Source of the DNA: Salinimonas profundi
GTDB taxonomy: Bacteria > Pseudomonadota > Gammaproteobacteria > Enterobacterales > Alteromonadaceae
DNA: 64,000 nucleotides
NCBI RefSeq assembly: GCF_014750655.1
Contig: NZ_JABBXD010000001.1
Location: 62,001-126,000, forward strand
Direction of reading: 5' to 3'
Shown: one piece after another, positions 45,915 to 53,627 of the stretch
How positions within the stretch are numbered: the first letter of the stretch is position 1
Layout: each line of letters starts with the position of its first letter
Notes under the pieces: model-generated
Told to the model about the DNA's origin: nothing
The model's input: only the letters and a program-made list of their open reading frames with translations
Database searches by the model: none
Program-made: the position numbers and the translations under genes

Positions 45915-46166
45915 TCAGGCTATAAAATTAAAAAACGCAGTTCTCGCAAATGACATCAATGCGACTTTGCGTTTCGAGTCCGGGTTACTTGTAGTCGCAC
46001 CCTTAAATGCGCCATATCCGAATATGCCTAGTAATACCGACGGTTTTGCCATGATAAGCCTGGATTTATGTTTCACATTATCCAAAGCCTGATGCGCATC
46101 ATTCCGAACGCGGGTATATTCAAGGTGAGACTGTTCAACTGACCGTAATTCTTTGTTCAGGAACAT
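45915..46166 (-). CDS. Small membrane-associated protein in the YqjK position
   Basis: The protein has 83 residues from ATG 46166, chosen since GAAGGA lies upstream and it begins just after the YqjE-like stop. It is basic, with an N-terminal helix (NKELRSVEQSHLEYTRVRNDAHQALDNV) and a hydrophobic segment (PSVLLGIFGYGAFKGA). Sequence similarity to E. coli YqjK is not clear, but place and size (after DUF883 and YqjE) match. Probably an envelope stress accessory protein. Confidence 0.6.
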   Translation of the reverse strand: MFLNKELRSVEQSHLEYTRVRNDAHQALDNVKHKSRLIMAKPSVLLGIFGYGAFKGATTSNPDSKRKVALMSFARTAFFNFIA

Positions 46167-46167
46167 A

Positions 46168-46680
46168 CTAATGATCCTTCTCAGATTGAGGTGCTTCAAC
46201 GCCTGCGTGACCGGTAATTGCTTTCCAAACAGGTCGAATTGAAATGTACCTGTAACTATCTAACACCATTTTTGCAAAAAATGCGATCATTATTCCATTC
46301 ATTGCCAACAAAATCAGTGTCGTTAATGCAAGGTGCACACCTGAGCGATCCAATGCAATGCCGATTGCCGCATTGACAATTATCCAGCAAATGCAAGAAA
46401 GGACAAAGGCACCTCCAAGACCGATGGCAGTTAAAATAGCTGACTTTTTAACAAGCGCCGTTTCGCTGGAGACTACATCAGATAATGCAGCAAATTGCGC
46501 CTTTTTAGCATCGATTAGATGCTTGTACGCTTCAAAGGCTTCATGAAAGGTAGTATCGTCAACGCTGGAGTGTTCAGGTACACACGCAAGCGCCCAACCA
46601 GTGTCCCTGGTCGGGCGAAGCGATACAGGCCCATGCGGCCTGAACGATGCTTTTTTAAAATCTGCCATACCTGGCTGCAT
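46168..46680 (-). CDS. YqjE-like (phage holin family DUF1469) membrane protein
   Basis: This 170-residue protein has two adjacent transmembrane segments (AILTAIGLGGAFVLSCICWIIV and a second from LTTLILLAMNGIMIAFF). Before them is a charged amphipathic helix (EAFEAYKHLIDAKKAQFAALSDVVSSETA), typical of YqjE. The N-terminal ~40 residues are extra relative to E. coli YqjE. It lies between a DUF883 gene and a YqjK-position gene, as in E. coli yqjCDEK, an osmotic and stationary-phase cluster. Confidence 0.78.
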   Translation of the reverse strand: MQPGMADFKKASFRPHGPVSLRPTRDTGWALACVPEHSSVDDTTFHEAFEAYKHLIDAKKAQFAALSDVVSSETALVKKSAILTAIGLGGAFVLSCICWIIVNAAIGIALDRSGVHLALTTLILLAMNGIMIAFFAKMVLDSYRYISIRPVWKAITGHAGVEAPQSEKDH

Positions 46681-46686
46681 CGTCCG

Positions 46687-47031
46687 TTACTTTTTACGTA
46701 GCAGGGATGTGACCAACATACCAGCAGCAAATGCAACACCGGCCGCTGCAACCGGATTTTCTACTGCATATTTACGTACGCCAGACGTTAACCACTTTTT
46801 CTCTGCCAGGCGTTTACGCGCTGCTACATTTTCCGCTGAATCCGAAGCGGTAGTACGAATATTTTCCTCTGCGCGAGCCGCTGATGTGGCAAGCTTGTCT
46901 ACTGAAGAGTGTAGTGATTCCTGAATTTTATCTGTCATAGGATGTGTTGACTCCGTTACGCCATTTGAATGTGTTGTGTCCGTCGTTCCCGCACCTTTAA
47001 CTCCTGTGGTGGCTTTCGCTTGCGTTACCAT
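46687..47031 (-). CDS. DUF883 (YqjD/ElaB-type) tail-anchored membrane protein
   Basis: This 114-residue protein has a disordered N-terminus (TTGVKGAGTTDTTHSNG), a long amphipathic helix (KIQESLHSSVDKLATSAARAEENIRTTA) and a C-terminal hydrophobic helix ending LLRKK (NPVAAAGVAFAAGMLVTSLLRKK). YqjD and ElaB bind ribosomes to the inner membrane in stationary phase in E. coli. It is the first gene of the four-gene operon with YqjE-like, YqjK-position and lipoprotein genes. ATG 47031 follows AAGGAG. Confidence 0.85.
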   Translation of the reverse strand: MVTQAKATTGVKGAGTTDTTHSNGVTESTHPMTDKIQESLHSSVDKLATSAARAEENIRTTASDSAENVAARKRLAEKKWLTSGVRKYAVENPVAAAGVAFAAGMLVTSLLRKK

Positions 47032-47071
47032 ACGAATCTCCTTGATTTATGAATGTATGCATTAACTACGT

Positions 47072-47087
47072 TGCAAAGCACATACCA
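47072..47087 (-). promoter_or_regulatory. Sigma-54 promoter of the DUF883 operon
   Basis: On the minus strand TGGTATGTGCTTTGCA has GG (47085-47086) and GC (47073-47074) ten bases apart, with a perfect TTGCA at -12. It matches TGGCAC-N5-TTGC at 8 of 10 positions. The -12 element is ~41 bases before ATG 47031. An inverted repeat TTCTTCGCAAGAA is ~105 bases upstream (47188-47200). Confidence 0.7.
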
Positions 47088-47214
47088 CGAAAAATTAATT
47101 AAAATTATCTTTTATGACAGTAGGTTAAGAAGGGTTAGGGGTGGCAGTACGCCCCCTTGCTGGTAAAAACTGCACAGCATTGTAATTCTTGCGAAGAAAT
47201 TGGATAGCTGTCGT

Positions 47215-49263
47215 TTATGCCAGAAGAGTAGACAAATCGTCTTTACTAACAGGTTTTAACAGTGAGTGAGAAATGTTGTGAAGGGTAAGGTCACTGGCGT
47301 CAGGTTCTCTGCCGCTCACAACAACGATTGTCGTGGTATCATTGATATGCTTTTGCAGCGCATCAGCCAACTCAAAACCGTGATAATCTGGTAATGTGAG
47401 ATCAAGCAATATGAAATCGTATTCCTCTTGATCAACATGGGATATTGCCTGTTCACCGGTGTTTGCAATAGCTACCTGGTGACCTTGATGGCTAATAAGT
47501 AACTGCATAAGATCGGCTGCGTCGTGATCATCTTCGATGACCAACACTCGTTTGGTATCAGAGCCTGGAGACTCTTCCGGCTGCGTATTCTCAGTTTTGT
47601 TTGAAGCATTATCGTTATGACTTATCGACGTGTCAGGACTGGCATTGGCGCCATCTGGCAGACTAACATCTGCTAGAGCAGGATCGGGCGTCCGAATAAG
47701 GTATTTGTCCAGAATCTGCATCAGCGCATTTTTTTCAATGGGTTTGCCCAAAATATCATCAAAGCCTTCGTCCATCAGCGACTGCTTCAGACCTTTACGG
47801 CTTGCCGCAGTAATTGCAACAACGGCGGTTTTGCAATTATGTTTGCGCATCGCTTTAAGTGAGTCAATGCCATTCATGACTGGCATATGTATATCCATTA
47901 AAACCAGGTGAAATGGTTTACCTTCCTGCTCCGCCATCAATACCGCTTCCAGCGCTTTGACGCCATTTTCGGCATAGGCCACCTGAGCGTGACACTGACT
48001 GACCATATGTCCGGTTAAACGACGTAACTCCCGTAAATCATCTACGATTAACACGCGACCTGAAACGTGCAGGTTCATTGCACCGGGCGTTCTTGAACTG
48101 GGCGCAGCGAGGTTCAGTTCATCGCGGGGTTGTTCGGAAATGTCACCAGGATTGATATAAAACGAGAATACACTGCCTTTACCAAAGTTAGATTCGACGG
48201 AAATGTCGCCCCCCATCTTGTGTACCAGTTCCCGACAAATCGCAAGCCCCAGTCCGGCACCGCCGTGATTGGCACGCATGACATCTTCGATTTGTTCGAA
48301 TGGGTGGAAGATGTCATCAAGCTTATCCGGGGGCATCCCGATTCCAGAGTCTTTGACACTGAATCTGAGACGTTCTTCGCCGCTATTATGACTGGTGAAA
48401 ACTTCGAGGGAGACCTCAATGTTTCCCGAGTCAGTAAATTTGACCGCATTACTGATAAGGTTAATTAATACCTGCCGTAAACGGGTAGGGTCTGCTTTAA
48501 TTGACTCGGGTAAGGGAGACTGGCAATTTATGGATAAGCGCAACCCTTTATCTTTAGCTGCCAGGTTCATCAACGAGTGCACATCCGTCATGAAGCCCGA
48601 TAAATTTATATCCTTGGGCGACAACTCCAGTTTATTGGCCATGATTCGAGACATATCGAGCAAGTCATTAAGCAGGCTCAGCAAATGTTTGCCATTAGTG
48701 TGGATGATAGAAAGCTCTTGCTGCATGCGTTCGTTGCCCGCATCATCCAGTAGCAATTCTGTGTATCCCAGAATTGAAGTTAGAGGCGTTCGTAACTCGT
48801 GACCCAGGTGGGCCAGAAATTTGTCTTTGGCTTTATTTTGTTGCTCGACCTTGTGTCTTTCAATCCGCTCATTTTCTATTTCACGACGTACCATTGCATA
48901 GCGCATTGTACGCATGAAACGTGGCGTCTCAATCTCGCTCTTTGTCAGATAATCGGCAGCGCCGGCGCGCATGACCATTTCGTCGACTTTGGCATCTGAT
49001 TGTCCGGTCAATATAACAACCGGAATACTTATACCTTTGGATTTGATGATATTAAGGACATCGATGGCGTTTTCAGCGCCAAGAATATAGTCGAGCAGAC
49101 AGATATCAAAAAGTTTACAACGAAACGCTGCAACGGCTTCAGCGCTGTTAGTTACCCAGGTGATATCAAACCTGGGCTCCTGACATTGCGATAAGTAATC
49201 CGCAGTAAGAAAATAGTCATCTTCATCATCTTCAATAAGAAGTACGCGGATTACATCAGTCAC
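47215..49263 (-). CDS. Hybrid histidine kinase: REC-HisKA-HATPase-REC-REC
   Basis: This 682-residue cytosolic protein starts with GTG 49263. Order: REC1 (LIEDDEDDYFL, acceptor in ICLLDYILG), a dimerisation/His domain (FLAHLGHELRTPLTSILGY), the ATP-binding domain (NLISNAVKFTDSG, KDSGIGMP, GGAGLGLAICREL), REC2 (LIVDDLRE, LVLMDIHMPVMNG, GKPIEKN), and REC3 (VIEDDHDA, FILLDLTLPDYHG, LKPVSKDD). It has no signal or membrane span and so is a soluble signal integrator. It is the last gene of the operon, after the Rcp1-type regulator (22 bases between). Confidence 0.93.
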   Translation of the reverse strand: MTDVIRVLLIEDDEDDYFLTADYLSQCQEPRFDITWVTNSAEAVAAFRCKLFDICLLDYILGAENAIDVLNIIKSKGISIPVVILTGQSDAKVDEMVMRAGAADYLTKSEIETPRFMRTMRYAMVRREIENERIERHKVEQQNKAKDKFLAHLGHELRTPLTSILGYTELLLDDAGNERMQQELSIIHTNGKHLLSLLNDLLDMSRIMANKLELSPKDINLSGFMTDVHSLMNLAAKDKGLRLSINCQSPLPESIKADPTRLRQVLINLISNAVKFTDSGNIEVSLEVFTSHNSGEERLRFSVKDSGIGMPPDKLDDIFHPFEQIEDVMRANHGGAGLGLAICRELVHKMGGDISVESNFGKGSVFSFYINPGDISEQPRDELNLAAPSSRTPGAMNLHVSGRVLIVDDLRELRRLTGHMVSQCHAQVAYAENGVKALEAVLMAEQEGKPFHLVLMDIHMPVMNGIDSLKAMRKHNCKTAVVAITAASRKGLKQSLMDEGFDDILGKPIEKNALMQILDKYLIRTPDPALADVSLPDGANASPDTSISHNDNASNKTENTQPEESPGSDTKRVLVIEDDHDAADLMQLLISHQGHQVAIANTGEQAISHVDQEEYDFILLDLTLPDYHGFELADALQKHINDTTTIVVVSGREPDASDLTLHNISHSLLKPVSKDDLSTLLA

Positions 49264-49285
49264 AGCTTATCCTAATTATAATTGC

Positions 49286-49738
49286 TTAGTCGTGAGGTAG
49301 TTCGACGAACTCAATCCAGTACCGGCCCAATGCACGCATTAAATCTACCAAACCATCGAAATTAACAGGTTTTGTAATGTAGGAGGCGCATCCAAGATCA
49401 TATCCGCGAAGCATATCTTCTTCTTCTTTAGATGTTGTCAGGATCACAACCGGAATGCTGCGAAGCGCCGGGTCTGATTTAATCTCCTGCAACGCCTCAC
49501 GGCCATCCATACGTGGCATGTTTAGGTCAAGCAAGATAAGGCTGGGGCGGGGTGAATCGCTCGGATCAGTGTATTTGCCCTCGCGACGCAGAAACTCCAA
49601 CAACTCTACGCCATCTTCAACGCAATACAGGTTATTCAGAACGCGACTTTCTTTCAGTGCGTCCAGTGTTAACAACCGATCATCTTCATCATCATCGGCC
49701 ATCAGAATGTTGATAGGCAAGGCTTCTTTAGCTGTCAT
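49286..49738 (-). CDS. Rcp1-type single-domain response regulator
   Basis: This 150-residue REC protein of the Rcp1/phytochrome-associated type has ILMADDDEDDRLLTLDALKE, the phospho-acceptor in LILLDLNMPRMDGREAL, TTSKEEED for the switch Thr/Ser, and ITKPVNFDGLVDLM for the conserved Lys. No output domain. It overlaps the upstream CHASE3 kinase by 11 bases, so the pair is translationally coupled and probably exchanges phosphate. Confidence 0.92.
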   Translation of the reverse strand: MTAKEALPINILMADDDEDDRLLTLDALKESRVLNNLYCVEDGVELLEFLRREGKYTDPSDSPRPSLILLDLNMPRMDGREALQEIKSDPALRSIPVVILTTSKEEEDMLRGYDLGCASYITKPVNFDGLVDLMRALGRYWIEFVELPHD

Positions 49739-51242
49739 TATTTACTACTCCCAGACTTGAAGTATTCGCGAATGGCTCACCATTCAACGGCATTATTATA
49801 TAAAATTTTGCCCCTTTGTCGGGCTCACTGACAGCTTTAATCTGCCCATTGTGACGCTCAACAATCCGGCGACATACCGCAAGACCAATTCCCGTTCCTT
49901 TGTAAGTGCTGCGCCCGTGAAGTCGTTGAAATGGCGCAAAAATCTTCTCTGCGAACGACTGGTCAAAGCCGATCCCGTTATCTTCTATGGTTATTGTCGT
50001 CCAGTCAAACTGATTTACCAAATGAAGGCCTTTCAATTCGCTTTCTTCTGACTCTCTGGAAGTGATGCTGATAACCGGATTAGTGTCAGGCTTTCTGAAT
50101 TTGATAGCATTGGAAATCAGGTTCAGTATGAGTTGCTCAATTTGCGATTTATCTGCCTCAATGACAGGTAATTTGCCTACTTCAACCTTTGCATCTGCTT
50201 CTTCTATGGCAATCTCAAGATCCTCGATGACCGCTGCAGTGACGTCGTTCATATCGACTTCTGTAAAATCTTTTCCGCGGGTAGACACGCGGGAGAACGC
50301 AAGTAGGTCGCTGATAAGCATCGACATTCTTTCTGCGGCATTAAGCATACGCTTCAAAAAGTCTCTGCCACGTTCGTCAATGACATCGCTGTAGCCATCA
50401 TCGATTCTATTGCCAAACGCGCGAATTTTTCGCAAAGGTTCCTGTAAGTCATGAGAAGCAACGAACGCAAAATCCTCTAGCTCACGGTTACTCCGGGCCA
50501 ACTCGTCTGAATAGACCTGAAGTTCCTGAGTACGCTGTGAGATTTTATATTCCAGCTCTTCATTTATATTTTCCAGCGTACGCTGGTGACGCAGGTTTTC
50601 ACGCATATTCATTTTAAGTAAAACGAAGATAGCGATAACCAAAAAAGCAGTTGTCACGCCGGAAATAATCAGTGTATTAACCGAATCTCTGCGCAACTTC
50701 ATCAGGTTCGCAAGGTGTTCACCCTGAACCGTTCGTTCAGACTCGTCTATTTCGGTAAAAATTGATTCGAACTGATCATATAAAAGCAAGCCCCTGTCTG
50801 ACGTCACCATCTCTATTGCTGCTGCAAAATCTCCGCCTTTGGCCAGATTAACGGTAGATACCATTTCACTGATTTTTTTCCGGCTCAGGGAAATCAGCAT
50901 GTTGATTTTTTCATCCTGATTAGGCAGATCGGAGACCTGTGCGCTGATTTCAACCTCATCAAACAGGCTTTCTATGCGTAGAAGGGTGGTGTTGTAATCG
51001 TCAAGGTAGCTTTCGTCTCTGGTTAGCAAGAATCCGCGCTGACCAGATTCCGCTCTTAATACCGCCATATGAAGGGTGTTGACCGAGTTAATCACCCGGT
51101 TGGTGGTAAACAGCCTGGCTTCCAGTGAGGCAAGCTCATCCAGGGTACTAACCACATAGAAGGAATTTCCGGTAATGATAAAAATAATCACGCCCAGAAG
51201 GACGACCCAGCTATAAACGGATTGTACTGCTTTATTTAGCAT
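49728..51242 (-). CDS. CHASE3-domain sensor histidine kinase
   Basis: The product has ~504 residues from ATG 51242. Order: membrane span (~10-28), CHASE3 extracytoplasmic sensor (LEARLFTTNRVINSVNTLHMAVLRAESGQRGFLLTRDESYLDDY is its core; the key AESGQRGFLLT is diagnostic), second span (~190-210), a coiled coil, the His-box FVASHDLQEPLRKI, and an ATP-binding domain with NLISNAIKFR, DNGIGFD and GTGIGLAVCRRI. The DLQEPLRK box is typical of phytochrome-like kinases paired with Rcp1 regulators. It begins four bases after the stand-alone DHp gene. Confidence 0.93.
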   Translation of the reverse strand: MLNKAVQSVYSWVVLLGVIIFIITGNSFYVVSTLDELASLEARLFTTNRVINSVNTLHMAVLRAESGQRGFLLTRDESYLDDYNTTLLRIESLFDEVEISAQVSDLPNQDEKINMLISLSRKKISEMVSTVNLAKGGDFAAAIEMVTSDRGLLLYDQFESIFTEIDESERTVQGEHLANLMKLRRDSVNTLIISGVTTAFLVIAIFVLLKMNMRENLRHQRTLENINEELEYKISQRTQELQVYSDELARSNRELEDFAFVASHDLQEPLRKIRAFGNRIDDGYSDVIDERGRDFLKRMLNAAERMSMLISDLLAFSRVSTRGKDFTEVDMNDVTAAVIEDLEIAIEEADAKVEVGKLPVIEADKSQIEQLILNLISNAIKFRKPDTNPVISITSRESEESELKGLHLVNQFDWTTITIEDNGIGFDQSFAEKIFAPFQRLHGRSTYKGTGIGLAVCRRIVERHNGQIKAVSEPDKGAKFYIIMPLNGEPFANTSSLGVVNNDS

Positions 51243-51246
51243 AGGA

Positions 51247-51474
51247 TCATGATTCCGACTGCGAATCGCCAAGCGCATCCATCATTTGGGTAAGCGCCTC
51301 ACTGCAATCCTTGGTACTTATAATAATTTTGTCCAGTGCCTGTTTGGCACGGTCCGGCGGTACACTGCCATCCAGCGCCATTTTTACCAATTCCGCTTGC
51401 ATTGAAATACGGTTAAGGGGCTTTCTGGCATCATGTACGTGCGCCGCCAGGGCTGCAAACTCTTTATCATTCAT
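51247..51474 (-). CDS. Stand-alone histidine-kinase DHp-like protein, 75 residues
   Basis: This protein comprises a single His-kinase dimerisation-like hairpin. Helix 1 holds AAHVHDARKPLNRISMQAEL, matching the H-box H-D-x-R-x-P-L-N with the likely phospho-His at residue 14. Helix 2 is PDRAKQALDKIIISTKDCSEALTQM. No ATPase domain follows. It lies between the sigma-54 activator (15-base gap) and the CHASE3 kinase (4-base gap) in one operon. It could be a histidine phosphotransfer protein (compare Spo0B), or a decoy or scaffold. Length ends at DSQSES, so it is not a fragment of the neighbouring kinase. Confidence 0.75.
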   Translation of the reverse strand: MNDKEFAALAAHVHDARKPLNRISMQAELVKMALDGSVPPDRAKQALDKIIISTKDCSEALTQMMDALGDSQSES

Positions 51475-51489
51475 AATGTCTTAACACAC

Positions 51490-52824
51490 TTAATCGTCTT
51501 TGCTAAGGTCGCCGTATGCGTGCAAACGGTTGTAAAGGGTTTTTGTGCTGATGCCGAGCATCTCAGCGGCAAGCGTCTTGTTGCCGTTTACTTTCTCAAG
51601 CGTCGCATAGATAAGCTCTTTTTCAACATCTTCAATCGTGCGACCGGCTTGCAAGGCAGGGGTTGTAGATTGCTTTTTGGCAAAGGGCGATTCGATAGTT
51701 TTAGGCAACTCCAGCGCTGACTTGTCTGGATCGCTCATTATTGCCGCACGATGAACAAAATGACGCAGCTCTCGAACATTTCCTGGCCAGTCGTATTCTT
51801 TTAATGTTTCAAGCTGGCCTTCTTTCCAACTAAACTGTGTTTCGTTTTCACGGTTTAGCTCATCAATAAATGCTGTTGCCAGTAAGGGGATATCTTCCTT
51901 TCGCTCGCGCAAGGGCGGAATGGTGATGGGAAAAACCGCCAGACGGAAATAAATATCTTCACGCAATACTTTACTTTCTGCAATGGCTTCCATAGTTCTG
52001 TTGGTGGCAGAAACCACCCGGCAATTTACTGGTATCGTTTTAGTGCCCCCAACGCGAATCACAACCTTGTTTTCCAGCACGCGAAGCAAATTGGGCTGCA
52101 TGTCTATTGGCATTTCGGTTATTTCATCAAGGAACAATGTGCCGTTCTCGGCTTGCTCGAACACACCAGACTTACGTCCAACAGCGCCGGTAAACGCGCC
52201 TTTCTCATGTCCGAATAACTCACTGCCAATCAGTTCTTTGGAAAACGCGCCGCAGTTGGTAGCGATGTAAGGGCCTTCAACATCTGATGCGGCATGAATA
52301 GCTTCTGCTACAACTTCTTTACCCACGCCGCTTTCTCCCAGCAGCATGACGTTTGCGCTGGTTCGGCTTACCCGCTCAATAAGTTTGTAAAGCTCTTTCA
52401 TTGGCTTAGATTCACCAATCAGGTGGCCGAAATATTTTTTAATATTTGACCCTGAGCTTTGTGATTGAACTTCGGTCTTTCCGGAAAGCACAGCTTCGAT
52501 TTCTTCGCGTTGAATCGGCTTTACCAGATAGTCAATGTTGGGACCGCACAAACCTTTGATGATACCGCGCACCGAAGGGTGACCGGTGATCAGGGTTACA
52601 CGGGGGCGCTTTCCTAATGCGTCAAGCTCATCGAAAAGATGAACACCGCTGCCGTCAGGCAACATAAAGTCGAGAAGGATATGGTCGAAACTTTCTTTTT
52701 TAAGCCAGTCGCGGGCTTCTTCAAGGTTCGCCGCAGTAAGGACTTCGTGGCCTAAAAACTCAATTATCGTACAGGCGACATCAGTAAATTCAGGATCATC
52801 GTCAACGAGTAAAACAGTTAACAC
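51490..52824 (-). CDS. NtrC-family sigma-54-dependent response regulator
   Basis: The protein has 444 residues from GTG 52824. A REC domain (LLVDDDPEF, HILLDFMLPDG, DYLVKPIQRE) is followed by an AAA+ domain with Walker A LLGESGVGKEVVAEAI, the sigma-54 contact loop GHEKGAFTGA, Walker B GTLFLDEI and arginine-finger region. A C-terminal Fis-type HTH (GNKTLAAEMLGISTKTLYNRL) closes it. It is therefore a phosphorylation-controlled activator of sigma-54 promoters. It is first in the five-gene signalling operon and divergent from exoD, which has a sigma-54 match. Confidence 0.95.
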   Translation of the reverse strand: MLTVLLVDDDPEFTDVACTIIEFLGHEVLTAANLEEARDWLKKESFDHILLDFMLPDGSGVHLFDELDALGKRPRVTLITGHPSVRGIIKGLCGPNIDYLVKPIQREEIEAVLSGKTEVQSQSSGSNIKKYFGHLIGESKPMKELYKLIERVSRTSANVMLLGESGVGKEVVAEAIHAASDVEGPYIATNCGAFSKELIGSELFGHEKGAFTGAVGRKSGVFEQAENGTLFLDEITEMPIDMQPNLLRVLENKVVIRVGGTKTIPVNCRVVSATNRTMEAIAESKVLREDIYFRLAVFPITIPPLRERKEDIPLLATAFIDELNRENETQFSWKEGQLETLKEYDWPGNVRELRHFVHRAAIMSDPDKSALELPKTIESPFAKKQSTTPALQAGRTIEDVEKELIYATLEKVNGNKTLAAEMLGISTKTLYNRLHAYGDLSKDD

Positions 52825-52854
52825 AAATATTTACCTTGCTTCATTTGCTTTGCC

Positions 52855-52873
52855 AATAAGTAAATTACTTATT
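52855..52873. promoter_or_regulatory. Perfect 9-1-9 palindrome: candidate activator binding site (UAS)
   Basis: AATAAGTAA (52855-52863) and TTACTTATT (52865-52873) flank one base. The centre is ~120 bases upstream of the predicted exoD start of transcription, a usual place for an NtrC-type activator, and 40 bases from the activator gene's start codon. It may serve both. A half-site, TTACTTA, recurs upstream of the BON gene. Confidence 0.5.
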
Positions 52874-52960
52874 TTTAACGCATTAAGATCAGTTTAATTG
52901 GCTGATGAGTTTAGCGCTAAAAGCCTGAAATTGGTAGAATCTTTATATGCTGTTTACTTT

Positions 52961-52976
52961 TGGCACAATACTCGCT
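52961..52976 (+). promoter_or_regulatory. Sigma-54 promoter of exoD
   Basis: TGGCACAATACTCGCT has GG at 52962-52963 and GC at 52974-52975 ten bases apart and matches TGGCAC-N5-TTGC at 9 of 10 positions, the best in the window. It is 46 bases before the exoD start. Confidence 0.75.
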
Positions 52977-53021
52977 TAGAAAATTACAATCTATTCATTT
53001 TATTTGCACAGGTAACCATCA

Positions 53022-53627
53022 ATGATAAGCATGGCTGTTGAACGGTCCATGAGCTTGCACGAGTTGCTCGGGAAAATGCAATGCAAGGGAGATGAAGAAA
53101 AAGTCACGTTTGGTGAGTTACTTAACGTTATGGAAAAGCGTGGGTTTGGCCCCATGCTCGCCGCGCCGGCATTTATTTGCTCAACCCCGGTTGGTGCAAT
53201 TCCGGGAATTCCTACGGTTACCGGTATAACGATCTTTCTTATCTCACTGCAAGTTTTACTGGCAAGAAACCATCCATGGTTACCATCTGCCATCCGTCAA
53301 ATTGGCATAAATCGCGATTCACTGAATAAAGGTATTGGAAAAGCCAAACCGGCGGTAACCCATGTTGATAAACTTCTTATGCCGCGCTGGTTTTTTATGC
53401 GGCAGTTTGTTTTCAGAAGTCTCATAGCTCTGAGTTGTGCTATTTGCGGGCTGATGATGGTACCGTTGGAATTGGTCCCTTTTTTAGGATTAATTCCAGC
53501 TGTCGCTATTTTCATTATGGCAGTAGGGATGGCGACTGATGATGGCGCCGTAGCACTTTTGGGGTTGTCTATCGCAATACTGGGTATTGTAATGGGAGGA
53601 CAGCAGCTTATTTCGTTAATGAGTTGA
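53022..53627 (+). CDS. exoD: ExoD-family membrane protein
   Basis: ExoD proteins affect exopolysaccharide production and alkaline tolerance in rhizobia; their biochemistry is not known. The 201-residue protein carries the family patterns VTFGELLNVMEKRGFGPMLAAPA, AIPGIPTVTGITIFLISLQVLLAR (with P-x-P/G turns) and four membrane spans including GLIPAVAIFIMAVGMATDDG. It ends 20 bases inside the convergent EAL gene. Divergent from the sigma-54 activator, which is likely its regulator. Confidence 0.87.
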   Translation: MISMAVERSMSLHELLGKMQCKGDEEKVTFGELLNVMEKRGFGPMLAAPAFICSTPVGAIPGIPTVTGITIFLISLQVLLARNHPWLPSAIRQIGINRDSLNKGIGKAKPAVTHVDKLLMPRWFFMRQFVFRSLIALSCAICGLMMVPLELVPFLGLIPAVAIFIMAVGMATDDGAVALLGLSIAILGIVMGGQQLISLMS

